Positions 35,125 to 47,599 of a stretch of 64,000 nucleotides of DNA are shown piece after piece (the stretch's first letter is position 1; the number at the start of each line of letters is the position of its first letter). The translations under genes and the position numbers were made by a program. The notes beneath the pieces were generated by a model. It was not told the DNA's origin and did not search any database. It worked only from the letters and a program-made list of their open reading frames with translations. The DNA is taken from positions 141,501 to 205,500 of the forward strand of contig NC_059562.1 in assembly GCF_905220415.1 (NCBI RefSeq), in the 5' to 3' direction. Source of the stretch: Colias croceus. Its lineage: Eukaryota > Arthropoda > Insecta > Lepidoptera > Pieridae.

Positions 35125-35150
35125 GCCTTTTTTCTTTACAGGTAAGACGT
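35125..35150 (+). promoter_or_regulatory. Candidate recursive splice site (strong)
   Basis: GCCTTTTTTCTTTACAG ends at 35141 and GTAAGACG begins at 35142. A long pyrimidine tract plus CAG|GTAAG is the consensus for a zero-length ratchet exon. It lies on the same strand as, and 22.7 kb after, the coding exon's donor. Confidence 0.5.
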
Positions 35151-35622
35151 AAGCACATTATACAGGGTGATTATCTAGCTCCGAGGTAAGCTTATTTTCT
35201 TGCTACAAAATTACAATATCGGAGTAGTGTACTACGTAACGATCATTAACCTATATCCAGGGAACAATGGTGCTATCTTTATGTATTAAAAATCCATTGT
35301 GGATTTTTATTTAGGCCTTTCCGTGATATGTTATGATGCAGATGGATTGAGGTTGTTGGTGATGGGATAGTGGTGAAAAAAAAGCATTCCTTAATTTGAT
35401 TGGCGTAAAGTATGATATAAAGTTTTTTATTTGATTGTGTTGTAGTACGTTGATTCATAATTTAGTAGTGTATTATATTAATATCTACTCTAGAGTCTAG
35501 GTAGTTTAAATAGCAGTTAAAGTATTAAATACGTAATTTAGGTATGTGTTTGTGCTTATTTTTTAAATTAATGGTTTATGTGTGACACACTAACAATTAG
35601 AACCATTTGCCTGTTTATCTTA

Positions 35623-35793
35623 TCTTATACTATAAAAATGAATCGCAAAATGTGTTGGTAAGCGCATAACTCGAGAACGGCTGAACCGATTTTGTTAATT
35701 CTTTTTTTATAATATTCCTTGAAGTACGAGGATGGTTCTTATGGAGAGAAAACGTAAACATGTACCACGGGCGAAGCCGGGGCAGACCGCTAG
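35623..35793 (+). mobile_element. Helitron-like element (family E)
   Basis: TCTTATACTATAAAAATGAA start, CATAACTCGAGAACGGCTGA core, ACGGGCGAAGCCGGGGC hairpin (shared with family B) and CGCTAG end before T. Confidence 0.85.
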
Positions 35794-35880
35794 TTATTAA
35801 TAACAACAGTAGGTGTTTATTATGAGCTTATTTTTTATATAATTTGATTGATTGATCGCCCAGTGTCTATACTAATGAAA

Positions 35881-36071
35881 TCTATACTAATATTATAAAG
35901 CTGAAGAGTTTGTTTGTTTGAACGCACCAATCTCAGGAACTACTGGTCTGATTTGAAAAATTCTTTCGGTGCTAGATAGCCCATTTATCGAGGAAGGCTA
36001 TATGCTATATATTATTACGCTAAGACCAACAGGAGCGGAGCAATACGGGTGAAACCGCGGGGAACAGTTAG
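35881..36071 (+). mobile_element. Helitron-like element (family A)
   Basis: TCTATACTAATATTATAAAG start, complete family body, GGTGAAACCGCGGGGAACAG hairpin, and a TTAG terminus (C to T change from CTAG). It lies 87 bp after the family E element. Confidence 0.92.
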
Positions 36072-36437
36072 TAAAATATAAAATAGACAGGAAAAGAACA
36101 CTTCTACGTTAAAATAATGGATTAAAAACAAACGAATGAACTTAGATATCTTGTAAAAAGGGGGGATAAGAGGGGATTCCTTAAACATCTCTCAGTAAGT
36201 GAACATTACTCTTTCTAATGTTTTACTTCGACCTTTTTCAACGTCGACAGATCGTTTGTCAGCTCAATGTTCACCTGAGTCCTGGATGGTACATACCTAT
36301 AGGTATTTAGGTCATATAGGTGGTCTGAAGAAGGGGATTTAGTCGTGTCTCTATAGAGATTTATTTTACTTCATTTTGTGTAGAATTAGTAAAAGAAGTA
36401 AGTAGTAATGATTTTTTGAGATTAATTTTATTTAATA
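36072..36437. other. Short unassigned stretch
   Basis: No gene or repeat recognised. Confidence 0.45.
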
Positions 36438-36580
36438 CTACCTGCGGTCTTACCGGCTCTACTCGGGTTGATAGTTTTAGAAATGCTATGATCCAAATCC
36501 AAGCAAAAATCATTAAAATGTGTTCAGCCGTTCTTCAGTTATAAGTTATATGTTATTAACAAGACTTTCTTTCGTATAAA
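36438..36580 (-). mobile_element. Helitron-like fragment, divergent family
   Basis: CTGCGGTCTTACCGGCTCTA, then ATCCAAATCCAAGC and TGTTCAGCCGTTCTTCAGTT, the typical order hairpin, body and 'may be sited after TTCAG' block, but without a clean CTAG end. Confidence 0.5.
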
Positions 36581-37441
36581 AAAATTTCCCGAGTTGATCG
36601 AGCCGTTCACGACATACCTACATTCTTTGCAATACAATAGGAATAGATATAACATAAGTAAAACAAAGTCGTATTTGAAGAAAAAAAAATACCTACATAG
36701 CTTCATTTTATCTAAATGAAATATTATTCAAGAACAGCTGATTCTATTTTCACGATTTTTGATTTATTGGTTTTGTCTCCGCTCTGAATAATAAAAGATT
36801 ATTAAAACATTATACAAATTGACGAAAAAATAAGATGTATGATGAAAATTCATGAGCTAGTCTGCCTAGCTGCCAAAAAACAATTTATTACAGAGGTATT
36901 TCTCAATGTAGAAAATAAAATTAGTGCAGTTGCTTTTCAAGGTAGATTACCTATAATATTGAAGTTTATTTAACTAAATTAATATTTTGTTTTCTATGGC
37001 AAACATGACATATCGATGTTTAAATTATACCAATTTAAATAGGTTACCTAGTTGAATATAAAATAGTTACATAGAGAAATATAAAAATGAAACCCTATTT
37101 TTTATATTTATCGGTTTGATATCGTAATTCTCAAGTATACGTGTTTTTATACATCTTACGTGACCGACATCGAGAGATTTCTCATATTCTTTTGCTGCTT
37201 TCAAAATATTTCATTTTACTGGTCTATAAACTGATTTATTAAGTATCACAAGGAATATAAAATATTATAGTTACCTGAATATAATATAAGTATTAAGTAC
37301 CTAGGTACTTATCGAAATTATTACAAGCGTTCTATTTCTGTCTCTTAAGTAAGCCTCTTATCTTTCATACCTACCTTGATTTCATATAATCAAAGTAAAC
37401 AAGTTTAAGTTTATACTTCTTAACTGTACATCACTACCTTA
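36581..37441. other. AT-rich stretch, no gene seen
   Basis: An 18-bp perfect palindrome (TAAGTACCTAGGTACTTA, 37294-37311) is the only structured sequence noted. Confidence 0.5.
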
Positions 37442-37593
37442 TCACTACATAGTATAAAACATAGTCGCTTTCTCTGTCCCTTTGTATCTTTAAAACTACG
37501 CAACGGATTTTGATGCGGTTTTTTTTTATTTTTAGTATAATATAATTTATTGGGTTTTAGACAAAGCGGGCGAAGCCGCGGGCGGTAAGCTAG
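37442..37593 (+). mobile_element. Helitron-like element (family C), short form
   Basis: TCACTACATAGTATAAAACA start, ACGCAACGGATTTTGATGCG core, a deletion in the middle, GCGGGCGAAGCCGCGGGC hairpin and GCTAG end before T. Confidence 0.92.
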
Positions 37594-38080
37594 TATATAT
37601 AACTTTTTTGAATCGATTAAACCAATTTATTTTACAATTCATTGTTAGATCAGTATTAGGTATACTTTAAAAATGCGCTAAAATACCACACTTGTACCTT
37701 GTCAAATTGTCAAAATTAAGCCACATCAACTCACGTAGCAACAAAAATAACTCAATATCCCACTATATCGTAACCGCTGCAAATCTCACAAACAGCAGTT
37801 TGGCGCGGATTTTCTTCAATTTCCGACTTTACCGGGTGAATGTTGAGATTGCCCGGTGCTAGTGTTTGGCGAATACGCGACGTGGCCGACATCGCTAACG
37901 GCCAATGTTACATTTTTTAAATTGGATTTCTTGTTGCAAGTCTGCTATATAAATGGAGATTCGATTAGCGTGGCCTACTTTGGTAGAATTGTCACAGTTT
38001 TAACTTTTAGTGTAGTTCATCTTAGGGAATATTTTTAGGTTAAATATTTGTCTTGAAATATTTGATGTGTTATTAAGTTT

Positions 38081-38082
<2 letters not shown>
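37594..38082. other. AT-rich stretch, no supported gene
   Basis: A 60-codon frame at 37856-38038 is not supported by splice signals or codon bias. Confidence 0.45.

Positions 38083-38114
<32 letters not shown>
38083..38114. repeat. (GT)16 microsatellite
   Basis: Uninterrupted 32-bp GT run, the longest in the window. Confidence 0.95.
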
Positions 38115-38116
<2 letters not shown>

Positions 38117-39880
38117 GTACGTAGACAGGTATGTGTGTGCTATGTCTTTACTAATATGATATAGAAGAAATTTTTAGTTTGTTTTTGTTAAAGTATTACT
38201 ATTGAACGCAAAAATTAATCGATCGATTTTTTTTGTGTCGTAGACTTCGGTAAAGTAGTGGTTCGCATGATGGTAAGCGCTAACACAATGAACATTTTGC
38301 GACTCGATAAAAGTCTATCAAAGGCAAAAACAAGTTTCAATGCGAACTAGCATTTTCTGATATTAGCAATCTAACATACTTCTCATCTTTATAACATTTA
38401 TAACACTAACTTCTAACTCCAAAACTATAACAAAATCTATTCAACTTTTCGCAGCGAATCCAAAAATTTGCGAACTCTAAGTAAGCTGAAATCAGCAAGC
38501 GGGTCGAGGTGGCGGAGTTAGTGCACGTGAGACACATAGCAAAGCCAGTTCTTGTTTGGCAAACTGATTCTTACTGCAGTCACTTTAACTCGATTTGCTT
38601 TTATATTTGTTTTCGTATTGATATTGCAACTCAAAAGGAGGTTAGTAATGTTTAGACGTAAATGATTATTTTTAGGTTATGTAGGAAGGATAAGTTTATA
38701 CCAAGTAATATGTTTAAAATATTTATAAGTATTTTTCGTAAACGTTAATTCAACTAACGAGATCGATTCTGTAACAATATTAACTAATTTGTCTATAATA
38801 ATCAAGTATTTTGTTATTAACTGTAGTTACTAAGAAGCGCGAATAAGTGCTTTTAAATAACGATACTAAATTTGAAATTTAAAAAGAAATGTTTTATTCA
38901 ATTTTTCAATGGTCATCGTGAATTTAAATTTAGAATGCCGTCGAAAGAATGACGCAATAATGGACATAAAAATTGAATGAGAAAGACCTCGTTCCATTTT
39001 CAAATATAACTGATTGTTTTTTTATCCCTGTGGCTAGTGCTAAATATGGATTGTTGTGTGTTGCCAGTAGTAATAATAAAAAAGTGAAAAAATAAGAGCA
39101 CAGATTATATCTATTATTATTAAAGTTGTCCTAAATCTTAGCAGCTGTAGCCTTAGAAATATCGCTCATAAATACAATCCTATTATTGAAACCTTTTCTT
39201 ATATCTTTGTTAACATTGTTACAAGCTTGTCTCATAAAAATATAGTCATTTTCGTATGTTTATTGTATCCAACATAAATATAAAGAGTTCAGTAAGAATC
39301 AAAATTGATTATATTAGGAGTCAATTCTCAGAGCTAGTACGACTTCGAATATTTGAAATAATGATTCTTTAAGGTAATATTTGAAGAATTTATCAAAGAC
39401 AGGAATCACATATTTTTAATACAAATCGATTTTACTACCAATACAAAGTGAACTCTGCAAATATTTTTCTTTTACTTTCTTCAATTACATAGCAAAATAA
39501 CAAGATTTGAAAATATAAGTCGACTAGAATTAGGTTTTCTGTAATCGACGTGCGAGTGGCGAAGGCAATTTATTTTTCGATAATGTGTAATCTGACGCAC
39601 GTAACGTCGTTTCGAGTTGGGACCCGGTTACAATCGAGTTTAAAATCGATTCAACTTGTATTCGATGTTGCTGCTTGAGAGATGAAAGTAGTGAAATTTG
39701 TTCATTTTGGAAGTTATCATTTTCTCGTTATGCTGTAATTATATACGCGCCTTCATAATATACAGTACACACTAAATTCCTTATAAGTAATATTCTAGAA
39801 ACCATGTGTAAAAATTATGTGTTTACAATCAGAAGAAATTCAATATTGGCAACTAGAGCTCCTACAAGTAATATTTAAAA
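38115..39880. other. AT-rich stretch, no gene seen
   Basis: GC-richer pockets near 38490-38545 and 39545-39670 contain no supported frame. Confidence 0.5.
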
Positions 39881-40210
39881 CTAGCTTCCGCCCGCGACTC
39901 CGTCCGCGCGGAAAAATTACGATTTATTTTTTTTCTACGTATTTTTCCGGGATAAAAAGTATCCTATTTCATGCCCAGGATAATAAGGTATAATTATACC
40001 AAGTTTCATCGAAATCGAACCGTTAGTTTTCACGTGATGCCTGAACATACAGACAGATAGACAGACAGACAGACAAAAATTTTTTTAATCACATATTTGG
40101 GCTTGGTATCGATCCAGTAACACCCCCTGCTATTTATTTTTTCAATATTTTCAATGTACAGAATTAACCCTTCTACAGATTTATTATATGTATATTATTA
40201 TATGTATAGA
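39881..40210 (-). mobile_element. Helitron-like element (family F), 330 bp
   Basis: CTAGCTTCCGCCCGCGACTC start, TTTTTCCGGGATAAAAAGTA, ATCGAAATCGAACCGTTAGT, a GACAGACA seed, GGTATCGATCCAGTAACACC and an ATGTATAGA end. It is the full-length partner of the truncated copy at 15456-15616. Confidence 0.85.
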
Positions 40211-41699
40211 TATTTATTTTGTAACAATGTCCTTGTCGAGTTGTTTGTCAATGTTATAGTAATTGTTTGAAGTGAGGTTTGAAGCGAAATAAATTCCTTT
40301 CAAATCATCAAGTTTCAAAGATTTTAAATAAAAATGACAGAGTATGACGTTATTAGGGAATACAGATTAAATCTAAAGACATGCCTAGGCGGTTAGACGG
40401 ATATTTTGATTTAAGGATTCCAGTCGTTTTATATTAGAATTGGAGAGAGGCCAAGATTTACGTTATTGTGATTTACCTACTAACAGACTTCACAATGGAG
40501 TTTGAATATTTATTGTTATGTGGACTATTGCACTTATATTATGTGGAAAAGTAATAGTGTCGTATTCCTAAAGAATCGAGATATTTATTTGAAACATAGC
40601 AAGTAAATCTTTCTGATAAAAAAGAACTCTTAACCTATGCCAATTATTTCAGTTTTTTTTTAACAATCACATAACAGACAGATTAACAATTATTTAGATA
40701 CTAGCGGTCCTTCAATACGACATTGACCTGTCATTTAATTAATGAGCACATGTGAAGGTTTATGAATAAGCGTTGAGTTTGAGTTTACGTATTACAATCA
40801 CATAAAAAACCCTGCTATAAAAATAAATTCATAATGTAACCGAATCATAAAAGTAAGTTTATTCATAATGTAAATCAAAATATAATGTGTTTCCATCGCG
40901 TAGTGAGTCCCAAGCAAACAGCGCACATTGAGTTGAGTCGCGACGATAAAGCACGCTCTACACTCCCCTAACACTAAAATGGTAAACTTTTAGCGTTTTC
41001 TTGTGTATAGTGTTATGGTGTTGTAAATATATAATATGAAATAGTACTGTTATAAAAATGATGCTAATTTTATATTTCGGTTTGTCGTTAAAATTCCTAA
41101 AAATAAGAAGCTTTGTAGTTTGCCCCAGTCTCATTGTGAAATTACCTTTCATAAAATAGTATTCAATTCTGAGTGCATAGTGAAAAATAGGCATATATGT
41201 ATGTATACTTATGAACTAAATATATATCCATTTGGGATTGTCCTGGATATCTTATGATAACAATAAGTTTATTTAAATTAAATTGAAATCAAAATCGGCA
41301 ACTTTCAAACAAACTCATATGCTAGTAATGAAAAAATCGTATTTATGTTTGAAATAAAGCATCTACTATTTTGTAGTTAAGGCTACATTGTGCACAAAAT
41401 GTTTAATAGCAATATAAATCCCTCTTGAATACAGAAGCGCTTTAGCTCTTATATTTTATGGCGCGAATATCTAGTCACTCAGTGGGTACTTAATATGCGG
41501 CGAACTTCGCCTTAATTCGTACTGTTAATATAATTAAAACAACATGAGTGCGTTTAATGAGATGATATTTAATTCAGCTTCTAAATGTGCTTTTCTTCAT
41601 TTTTCGTTATTATGCGACTGTCCGCATTTTAAACTGCATAATATAAAGAAGCTTCTCAATTCGCCACATATAATTAATTATTATTTATTAATCTGTTTA
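40211..41699. other. AT-rich stretch, no gene seen
   Basis: No element recognised; frames are AT-driven. Confidence 0.5.
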
Positions 41700-41872
41700 T
41701 CTTAATATATATAAATCTCGTGTCACATTGTTTGTCCTCAATGGACTCCTAAACCACTTAACCGATTACAATAAAATTCGCACACCATGTGCAGTTCGAT
41801 CCAACTTGAGAGATAGGATAGTTTAAAGCACAAAGCGGGCGAAGCCGCGGGCGGAAAGCTAGTATATTAAAA
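41700..41872 (+). mobile_element. Helitron-like element (family G)
   Basis: TCTTAATATATATAAATCTC start, GTTTGTCCTCAATGGACTCC, CACCATGTGCAGTTCGATCC, GCGGGCGAAGCCGCGGGC hairpin and GCTAG end before T. Sister copies are at 43297-43472 and 57347-57535; this one has lost the AAATCGTTTTAGAG block. Confidence 0.92.
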
Positions 41873-42154
41873 TGTTTCCCACTGATCTAATCAGTTAGTA
41901 TATTTTGGAAAGGTCAATATTGTGTTGCATAAAATAACCTTTAACCTTATTAATTTCTCCGTGAATCGATGATTCATTCATGTATAAATGTTCTCTTTAA
42001 GTTAGCCCAATCAGGAAAAATAATTATTTATTATTTATTTTGCAATAAAATTACACTCATGCACTTTCTTAATACATCGTCGCTCTAGTACGAATTTAAA
42101 TCCAGTTTTTAACCCGTCAATCGTGCATAAAACTATCTCGAAACTAAGTCGGCA

Positions 42155-42255
42155 GGAAATGACGTCACAGTGTAGTAAACAAACAGCAAGTAATCTCAAG
42201 TTGAGACTTAAGCCGCGAAGTGCACCAACTTGAGCTTTCAAGTTGCAACTTACCT
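42155..42255. promoter_or_regulatory. Possible regulatory cluster
   Basis: A full CRE palindrome TGACGTCA (42160-42167) is followed by a forkhead-like GTAAACAAAC (42175-42184) and several CAAGTTG/CAACTTG motifs. ACTTACCTG at about 42248-42256 is a consensus donor on the minus strand. Clustering is visible; function is inference. Confidence 0.3.
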
Positions 42256-42399
42256 GATACAGTAATGCTACTTATTTTCTTCGATGACGTAGTATGTAGG
42301 TGTAAGAAGTATTTTGTCATTTGGCTCACAAAATTTATTATGAAGTTATATATAGGTAGGTAAATGGGAAAATACTTAACACGTTAATGTAGAAATAAG

Positions 42400-42480
42400 A
42401 GGTGCTGTGGGTTCGATTCCCGGTGAATAGCAAAAATGCCTGAGGGAAGGCTGATTACTTGTCTGTTAACCCACTATGGA
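42400..42480 (+). mobile_element. SINE fragment with B box
   Basis: TGTGGGTTCGATTCCCGG is a tRNA-type B-box region, followed by AATGCCTGAGGGAAGGCTG. The A-box half is absent. Confidence 0.5.
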
Positions 42481-43296
42481 TTTTCACGCAATGTTATGAC
42501 ATTGTATAACTATAAAGTTTATTGTCACAAAGTTGTTGCATAATTTACACTAACACATGTTATCGTTTAAATAATTAGATAATTCCACACACTTTCCTAT
42601 ATCCTGATGAAAAGTCAAATATTATTAATTCTTTGTAATATAAACGTATTGCTTGAAAGTGCACTATTATCTGTAGATCAAATATCTTAAATATCTGAAT
42701 TATTTAGCGAGACATACCAATAAAATACCTCATTTAATTAGAATTTAGATAGCATAAACTAAATATAACCACGAAAACAACCATAAAAGCAATGCAATAA
42801 AAACCTAAGTCCACTCCACAAACACTCACCAAATAAAGCATCTTAAAACAGAATTCCGCAAGATAATTATGACAAAAGTCGTAGCCTAATGGTGGAATGG
42901 CAAAACTTAACGCGCCTCCAGCGCTTTCATTAGACGGGGGCTCTTCACAGCGCTTTATTTCAGTTAATGTTGCGCTGAATTGAAGCGCTTTTGTTGACCA
43001 TAACAAATGTTAATTGCTTGCGTTTAATTAAATACAGCAGATGTCGCTTAATCGCGTGATGTGTGTTGATTATTGCAGGTCAATGAACTAGCAGAGGGTA
43101 GGCCTCGATTAGATATATTTTATTTAAATTGTATGATTTATATGTATATCTTCAACATATCTAGTAATAATGTGATACAAATAATTATATATGAATAGAT
43201 AGCATTAATAAAATATAACTTTCAACTGCTAATTTACCATACGTCGTAAAAAATAAGTGTACTCTACACGCAAAATTACGCAAAAAGATCCTCTAA
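42481..43296. other. AT-rich stretch, no gene seen
   Basis: A 90-codon minus frame at 42734-43006 shows no domain or GC3 bias of the kind seen in the real exon. Confidence 0.45.
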
Positions 43297-43472
43297 TCTT
43301 AATATATATAAATCTCGTGTCACAATGTTTGTCCTCAATGGACTCCTAAACCACTTAACCGATTATAATAAAATTCGCACACCATGTGCAGTTTGAACAA
43401 CTTGAGAGATAGGATAGTTTAAATCCCAAATCGTTTTAGAGAAAGCGGGCGAAGCCGCGGGCGGTAAGCTAG
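43297..43472 (+). mobile_element. Helitron-like element (family G)
   Basis: TCTTAATATATATAAATCTC start and GCGGGCGAAGCCGCGGGCGG plus GCTAG end before T, nearly identical to the copies at 41700 and 57347. Confidence 0.93.
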
Positions 43473-43805
43473 TTTTTACCTAAATATTAAATAGAGCACC
43501 TAGTTATATTTTATACATAACTTAATTTTTAGTACATACCTAAAATAGTTATAGCAAAAATATAAATAAATATCGAACCTGCGACATAATAGCCATTAAC
43601 TGAGACAACACCTCTATGCGTCTACAGCTGACATTAACTTAAAGTTTAAGCTATTGAATAACACATTAAGAACACAATAGAGAGCTAACACTGGCTCTCA
43701 AGATACACTCTTTGTTTAGAAACGGTAACAATATGCTCTTATATAAGCACTAAGGTATCGACTATCCTATTCTTGATAGATGTTAGGTTTTCATCTTAAA
43801 ATATA

Positions 43806-44005
43806 TCTATATACTAATAGTATAAAGCTGAAGAGTTCGTTTTTTTGAACATGCTAATCTCGGGAACTACTGGTCTGATTTGAAAAATTCTTTCGGTGTT
43901 AGATAGCCCATTTATCGAGGAAGGCTATAGGCTATAATATCATCACGCTACGACCAACAGGAACAGGAGTGGAGCCAAGGGTGTGAAACCGCGCGGAGTA
44001 GCTAG
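43806..44005 (+). mobile_element. Helitron-like element (family A)
   Basis: TCTATATACTAATAGTATAAA start, full family body, and GCGCGGAGTAGCTAG end before T. Confidence 0.9.
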
Positions 44006-44326
44006 TATTTTTTAAATGTTTTAATCTATTTTAATTTGCTATTCAACAAAATCCATTTAATAGTTGCGAGATAGAGCAACAAACTTTATTATATCTATGG
44101 TTCTAGTTTTGATATTATGATTTACAATACTACAGTAGATTATAATATATATAGATAATAATTAATTAAAAAGCCTGTACTAATAGAGAATACAACGCCG
44201 AATTTCATTCAAATCGTATTGACATTTGTTTCATTTAAATGCAACAATATTTCGTTTTTATAAAAAGGATAAACGAATACAATAACTAATTTGTGCTTAT
44301 TCAAATAAACAATAAATTCGGTTAAA

Positions 44327-44510
44327 TCACTACAATAGTATAAAACAAAGTTGCTTTCTCTGTCCCTATGTCCCTTTGTATGCTTAAATCTTTAAAACTA
44401 CGCAACGGATTTTGATGCGGTTTTTTTAGTAGATAGAGTGATTCACGAGGAAGGTTTTAGTATATAAATTATTAGGTTTAGACAAAGCGGAGCCGCGGGC
44501 AGTAAGCTAG
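44327..44510 (+). mobile_element. Helitron-like element (family C)
   Basis: TCACTACAATAGTATAAAAC start, ACGCAACGGATTTTGATGCG core, GAGCCGCGGGCAGTAAGCTAG-type end. A 6-bp loss has damaged the terminal hairpin. Confidence 0.9.
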
Positions 44511-45070
44511 TATTATATGAAAATATATCTTTTTGCTCAATGCGTACTTGTGGTTACTTTTCAATTTTTTGCAACAGCAAGGTGTCGAAACTAGATAAAT
44601 TAGAGACGAGTTGCGCAAGTTGTTCAATGGCTTGTACAATCGGCATGCCGTGTTACTTTGTCATGCTTACTGATTGTGTGGAATGTGAAGAGGCTTAAAG
44701 GTTACGTCGTGTTAAAATGAGATGTGGTTTGTGTCTAAAAGTAGGTTTCTAATTTGATACTACTTTTGTTAACTTTATTGAAATTTATACTTTACAGTAG
44801 ACACTGAAGGTGTTAAATTATAATTATTATCGTGTCATAGCTATGAATCTTGTGTAGAAAAAAAAACAGGAAAATGAACAGAATAAATTGGAGAAATTCA
44901 TAGTTTTATTTTTCTTAATTGCGATAAGATGGCACGATTTCTTAAGTAGGTACTTACGGATATTAATAGCGTTCCTAACTAGTCAATAAATAAATAAATC
45001 TTACAAAATGATCTAAAATATTGAAAAAACAAAAATTTCACAATACAGCATATCTCAGCAATCGATTGGT

Positions 45071-45145
45071 CACGGAGACTAATCGATGCGGTCCTGAACC
45101 CGTGACCCCAGCGGGTTTCATCACTGAGCCATTCGCTTGTGTTAC
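45071..45145 (-). mobile_element. tRNA-derived SINE head
   Basis: On the minus strand an A-box-like TGGCTCAGTGATG precedes a B box GGTTCAGGACC by a tRNA-like distance. The stems do not pair well enough for a functional tRNA. Confidence 0.55.
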
Positions 45146-45929
45146 GTTAATATCCTTTTACATAAACATAATATATTAAAACATTGATTAATTAAAGCTG
45201 TTAAGGGGCTTAGAAGAGCTAAACGAGGCAAAACTCGAGTTTTATAATGCTTTAAAGTATATGATTAACTGTAGTAAAAAATCTCAGACAAATATATGAT
45301 ATTCTTCAGGATATATACTAGCTAGATATCGAGCTGAAAACACAATACAACTTACTTACTCGATAGAAAAAAATCACAAAGATACCTCTAAAAGAATCTT
45401 TTGATGCTTAAAAACCATACTTAACTACATGCAATCATTCTGTTTTTACGGCAAATAATTCTACAAGCAACATACTAAAATAATGTCGATTTATTTTTTT
45501 AGTCCAATCAATAGATTTCGAGTAAATCGAAAATTCTTATTCCCAAACCAAAAACGTACGCATGTGTGCGTGAACGCCTGTGTACCGACACTACCGGCCG
45601 AGGCCTGTTACTAGACGGACGTGTCGCTTGTTTCCCTGATTTTTTCCCGCCAGAATTGTTTGTTTTTGTTGTTAAATTATTTTTAGAATCCATGTTCCTT
45701 ACTATAAAACAGACTACTGATAAATTATTTGTAATTTTGTAATCTTTTGTTAATATTAAGTATGGGAAATAAAACAAAACCCGTCAAGAGCAATGACCTA
45801 GCTTTTTTATATTATATCATAGGTCAAGAGGACTAAAAACGTTCTTATAAATCAAACGTAAATCTGAACGCAACGAACGCAAAAGGTAAGAGCATTTTAG
45901 TGATATTATGTTTAGTGATATTTAGTATA
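45146..45929. other. AT-rich stretch with one weak minus-strand frame
   Basis: The frame on the minus strand from about 45690 down to 45508 encodes a Lys/Ser/Arg-rich peptide (MDSKNNLTTKTNNSGGKKSG...). Its start matches no family that I know, and it lacks a clear donor. It is described in the findings. Confidence 0.35.
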
Positions 45930-45935
45930 TATTTC

Positions 45936-46746
45936 AGAGGCGGCTCGTGACAAAATTGTATGGGTGTTCACTTGAAATAAAACAACGAAAATACAATAGC
46001 GTTAGCAGGATAATTTTATTACAAAAAAAATGAGCACCACATTATAAATGTCTATTTAAATTAAACACTAAAAATTAAAAAGTATTATAAAACTAATTCA
46101 TTGTGTGTATATTACTCAGATCTTAGAGCGCGTTTCCACTATATCGTTCGGCCTATACAAAAATGTTTCGATATCCTAACATTACTATTTAATTTTATAC
46201 TTATTCCTAGCAACACTCTGATTGTTGTTTTCAATAAAAACAAGTTTTTATTTGAAAGAAAATGGTTTTGACTTAATAAAAAAAATATATCATTCAATTT
46301 CACGTCCTTGAGCAAACGACAAGGCGACTACCGTGAAACAATAAAATATCGTGTACATAATAATTTATTTTGTTATTAATATTTGACCATAATAATTACG
46401 AAACAAAACAAATAAATAAATCGTCACTTGATAGTGGAAAGTGGAAACACGCACAAAACCAAAATAAACCAGTTAGCAGTCTTTCGTCAGTCGCTTGGTA
46501 GTTTGGTACCGTTAGAACATAAAGCACACATTTTATTCAAAAGTTATAATTATTACGTAGTTTAATTGTTAAATTTTGTATTTGTTGATTGTTGTTATTA
46601 TTTGTTATTATTGTTATAATATTTGTTGAAGTTTTTAATTTGTGTGTAAGTAAGTGTTGTAACTTTATATTGTTAATTGTTAATGTAAAAGTTATACGTA
46701 TGTTAAATGTGCAAATATTAAAATAAAGTCTCATCTTTTTCAGAGG
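45936..46746. other. Unclassified segment between direct TTCAGAGG repeats
   Basis: AGAGGCGGCTCGTGAC begins it and an AATAAAGTCTC...TTTTTCAG sequence ends it, with TTCAGAGG at both borders. It is AT-rich inside and includes a GTTG/ATTGTT low-complexity tract at 46560-46690. No frame is supported. Confidence 0.3.
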
Positions 46747-46792
46747 AGAAACACATATAGTTTAATTTAAAATCCCATATTTATATATATAA

Positions 46793-47010
46793 CTAGATTT
46801 CCGCCCGCGGCTTCGCCCGCGTTTGCAAAGGAAAACCCGCATAGTTCCCGTTCCCGTGGGATTTCCGGGATAAAAATCCTATGTGTTAATCCAAGTAACC
46901 CTCTATATGTGTGCTAAATTTCATTGTAATCGGTTCAGTAGTTTTTACGTGAAAGAGTAACAAACATCCATACATCCATACAAAGTTTCGCATTTATAAT
47001 ATTAGTAGGA
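46793..47010 (-). mobile_element. Helitron-like element (family D)
   Basis: CTAGATTTCCGCCCGCGGCT start, CCCGTTCCCGTGGGATTTCC, ATCGGTTCAGTAGTTTTTAC, ATTAGTAGGA end. Confidence 0.92.
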
Positions 47011-47599
47011 TAAAAACTAAAAATAAAATGTTGTTTTTTTATTTGCTGACCATACACTACTACAAACGCAAAAATTTCTCCAAACTAATTTACTTGTACC
47101 ATACCATATAAACTAATTTAACTGATCATGAATGTGAAGTTATTGCTTCAAGTCCAAATTCAGCAAGTACTAGAAGAAGCATATAATAGTACAGGTAATT
47201 TTCAAAGTATATAATACGATTAAAATATGTTTTTTTTTCGACCGCATATTTCAAATAATAAAAAAAATATAAGTATCATTGATTTAGTTTTACTTAATCA
47301 CCCATATCCTTATATTATCCAAGTAATACAACAAATCAAAAATAAACAAATTGTCTCCTAGCTAGTTGTTTCTTAGTCACGTCAGTTTTTCACGTCGCTG
47401 TGGCGCCATCTAGTACAATACTCCGGCGTGATCTCCATCAGCCGTCGTAGATTGTGTTAATGTGTGCGCGAGTCACTCAATTTCAGCTAGCTCTTGTAAT
47501 CCTCTTAATATGTTGTTGTTTATAATATATCAATTAGATTCATGGAAAAGCTACTTCTTAGCTTTGACCAGATTAAATAATTATAGGTCTAGTTTGTAG

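Noticed and set aside
42248..42256. Minus-strand exon ending at a perfect donor
   Set aside because: One such 9-mer is expected about every 130 kb of double-stranded sequence by chance, and no coding frame leads into it. Kept only as part of the regulatory-cluster note.
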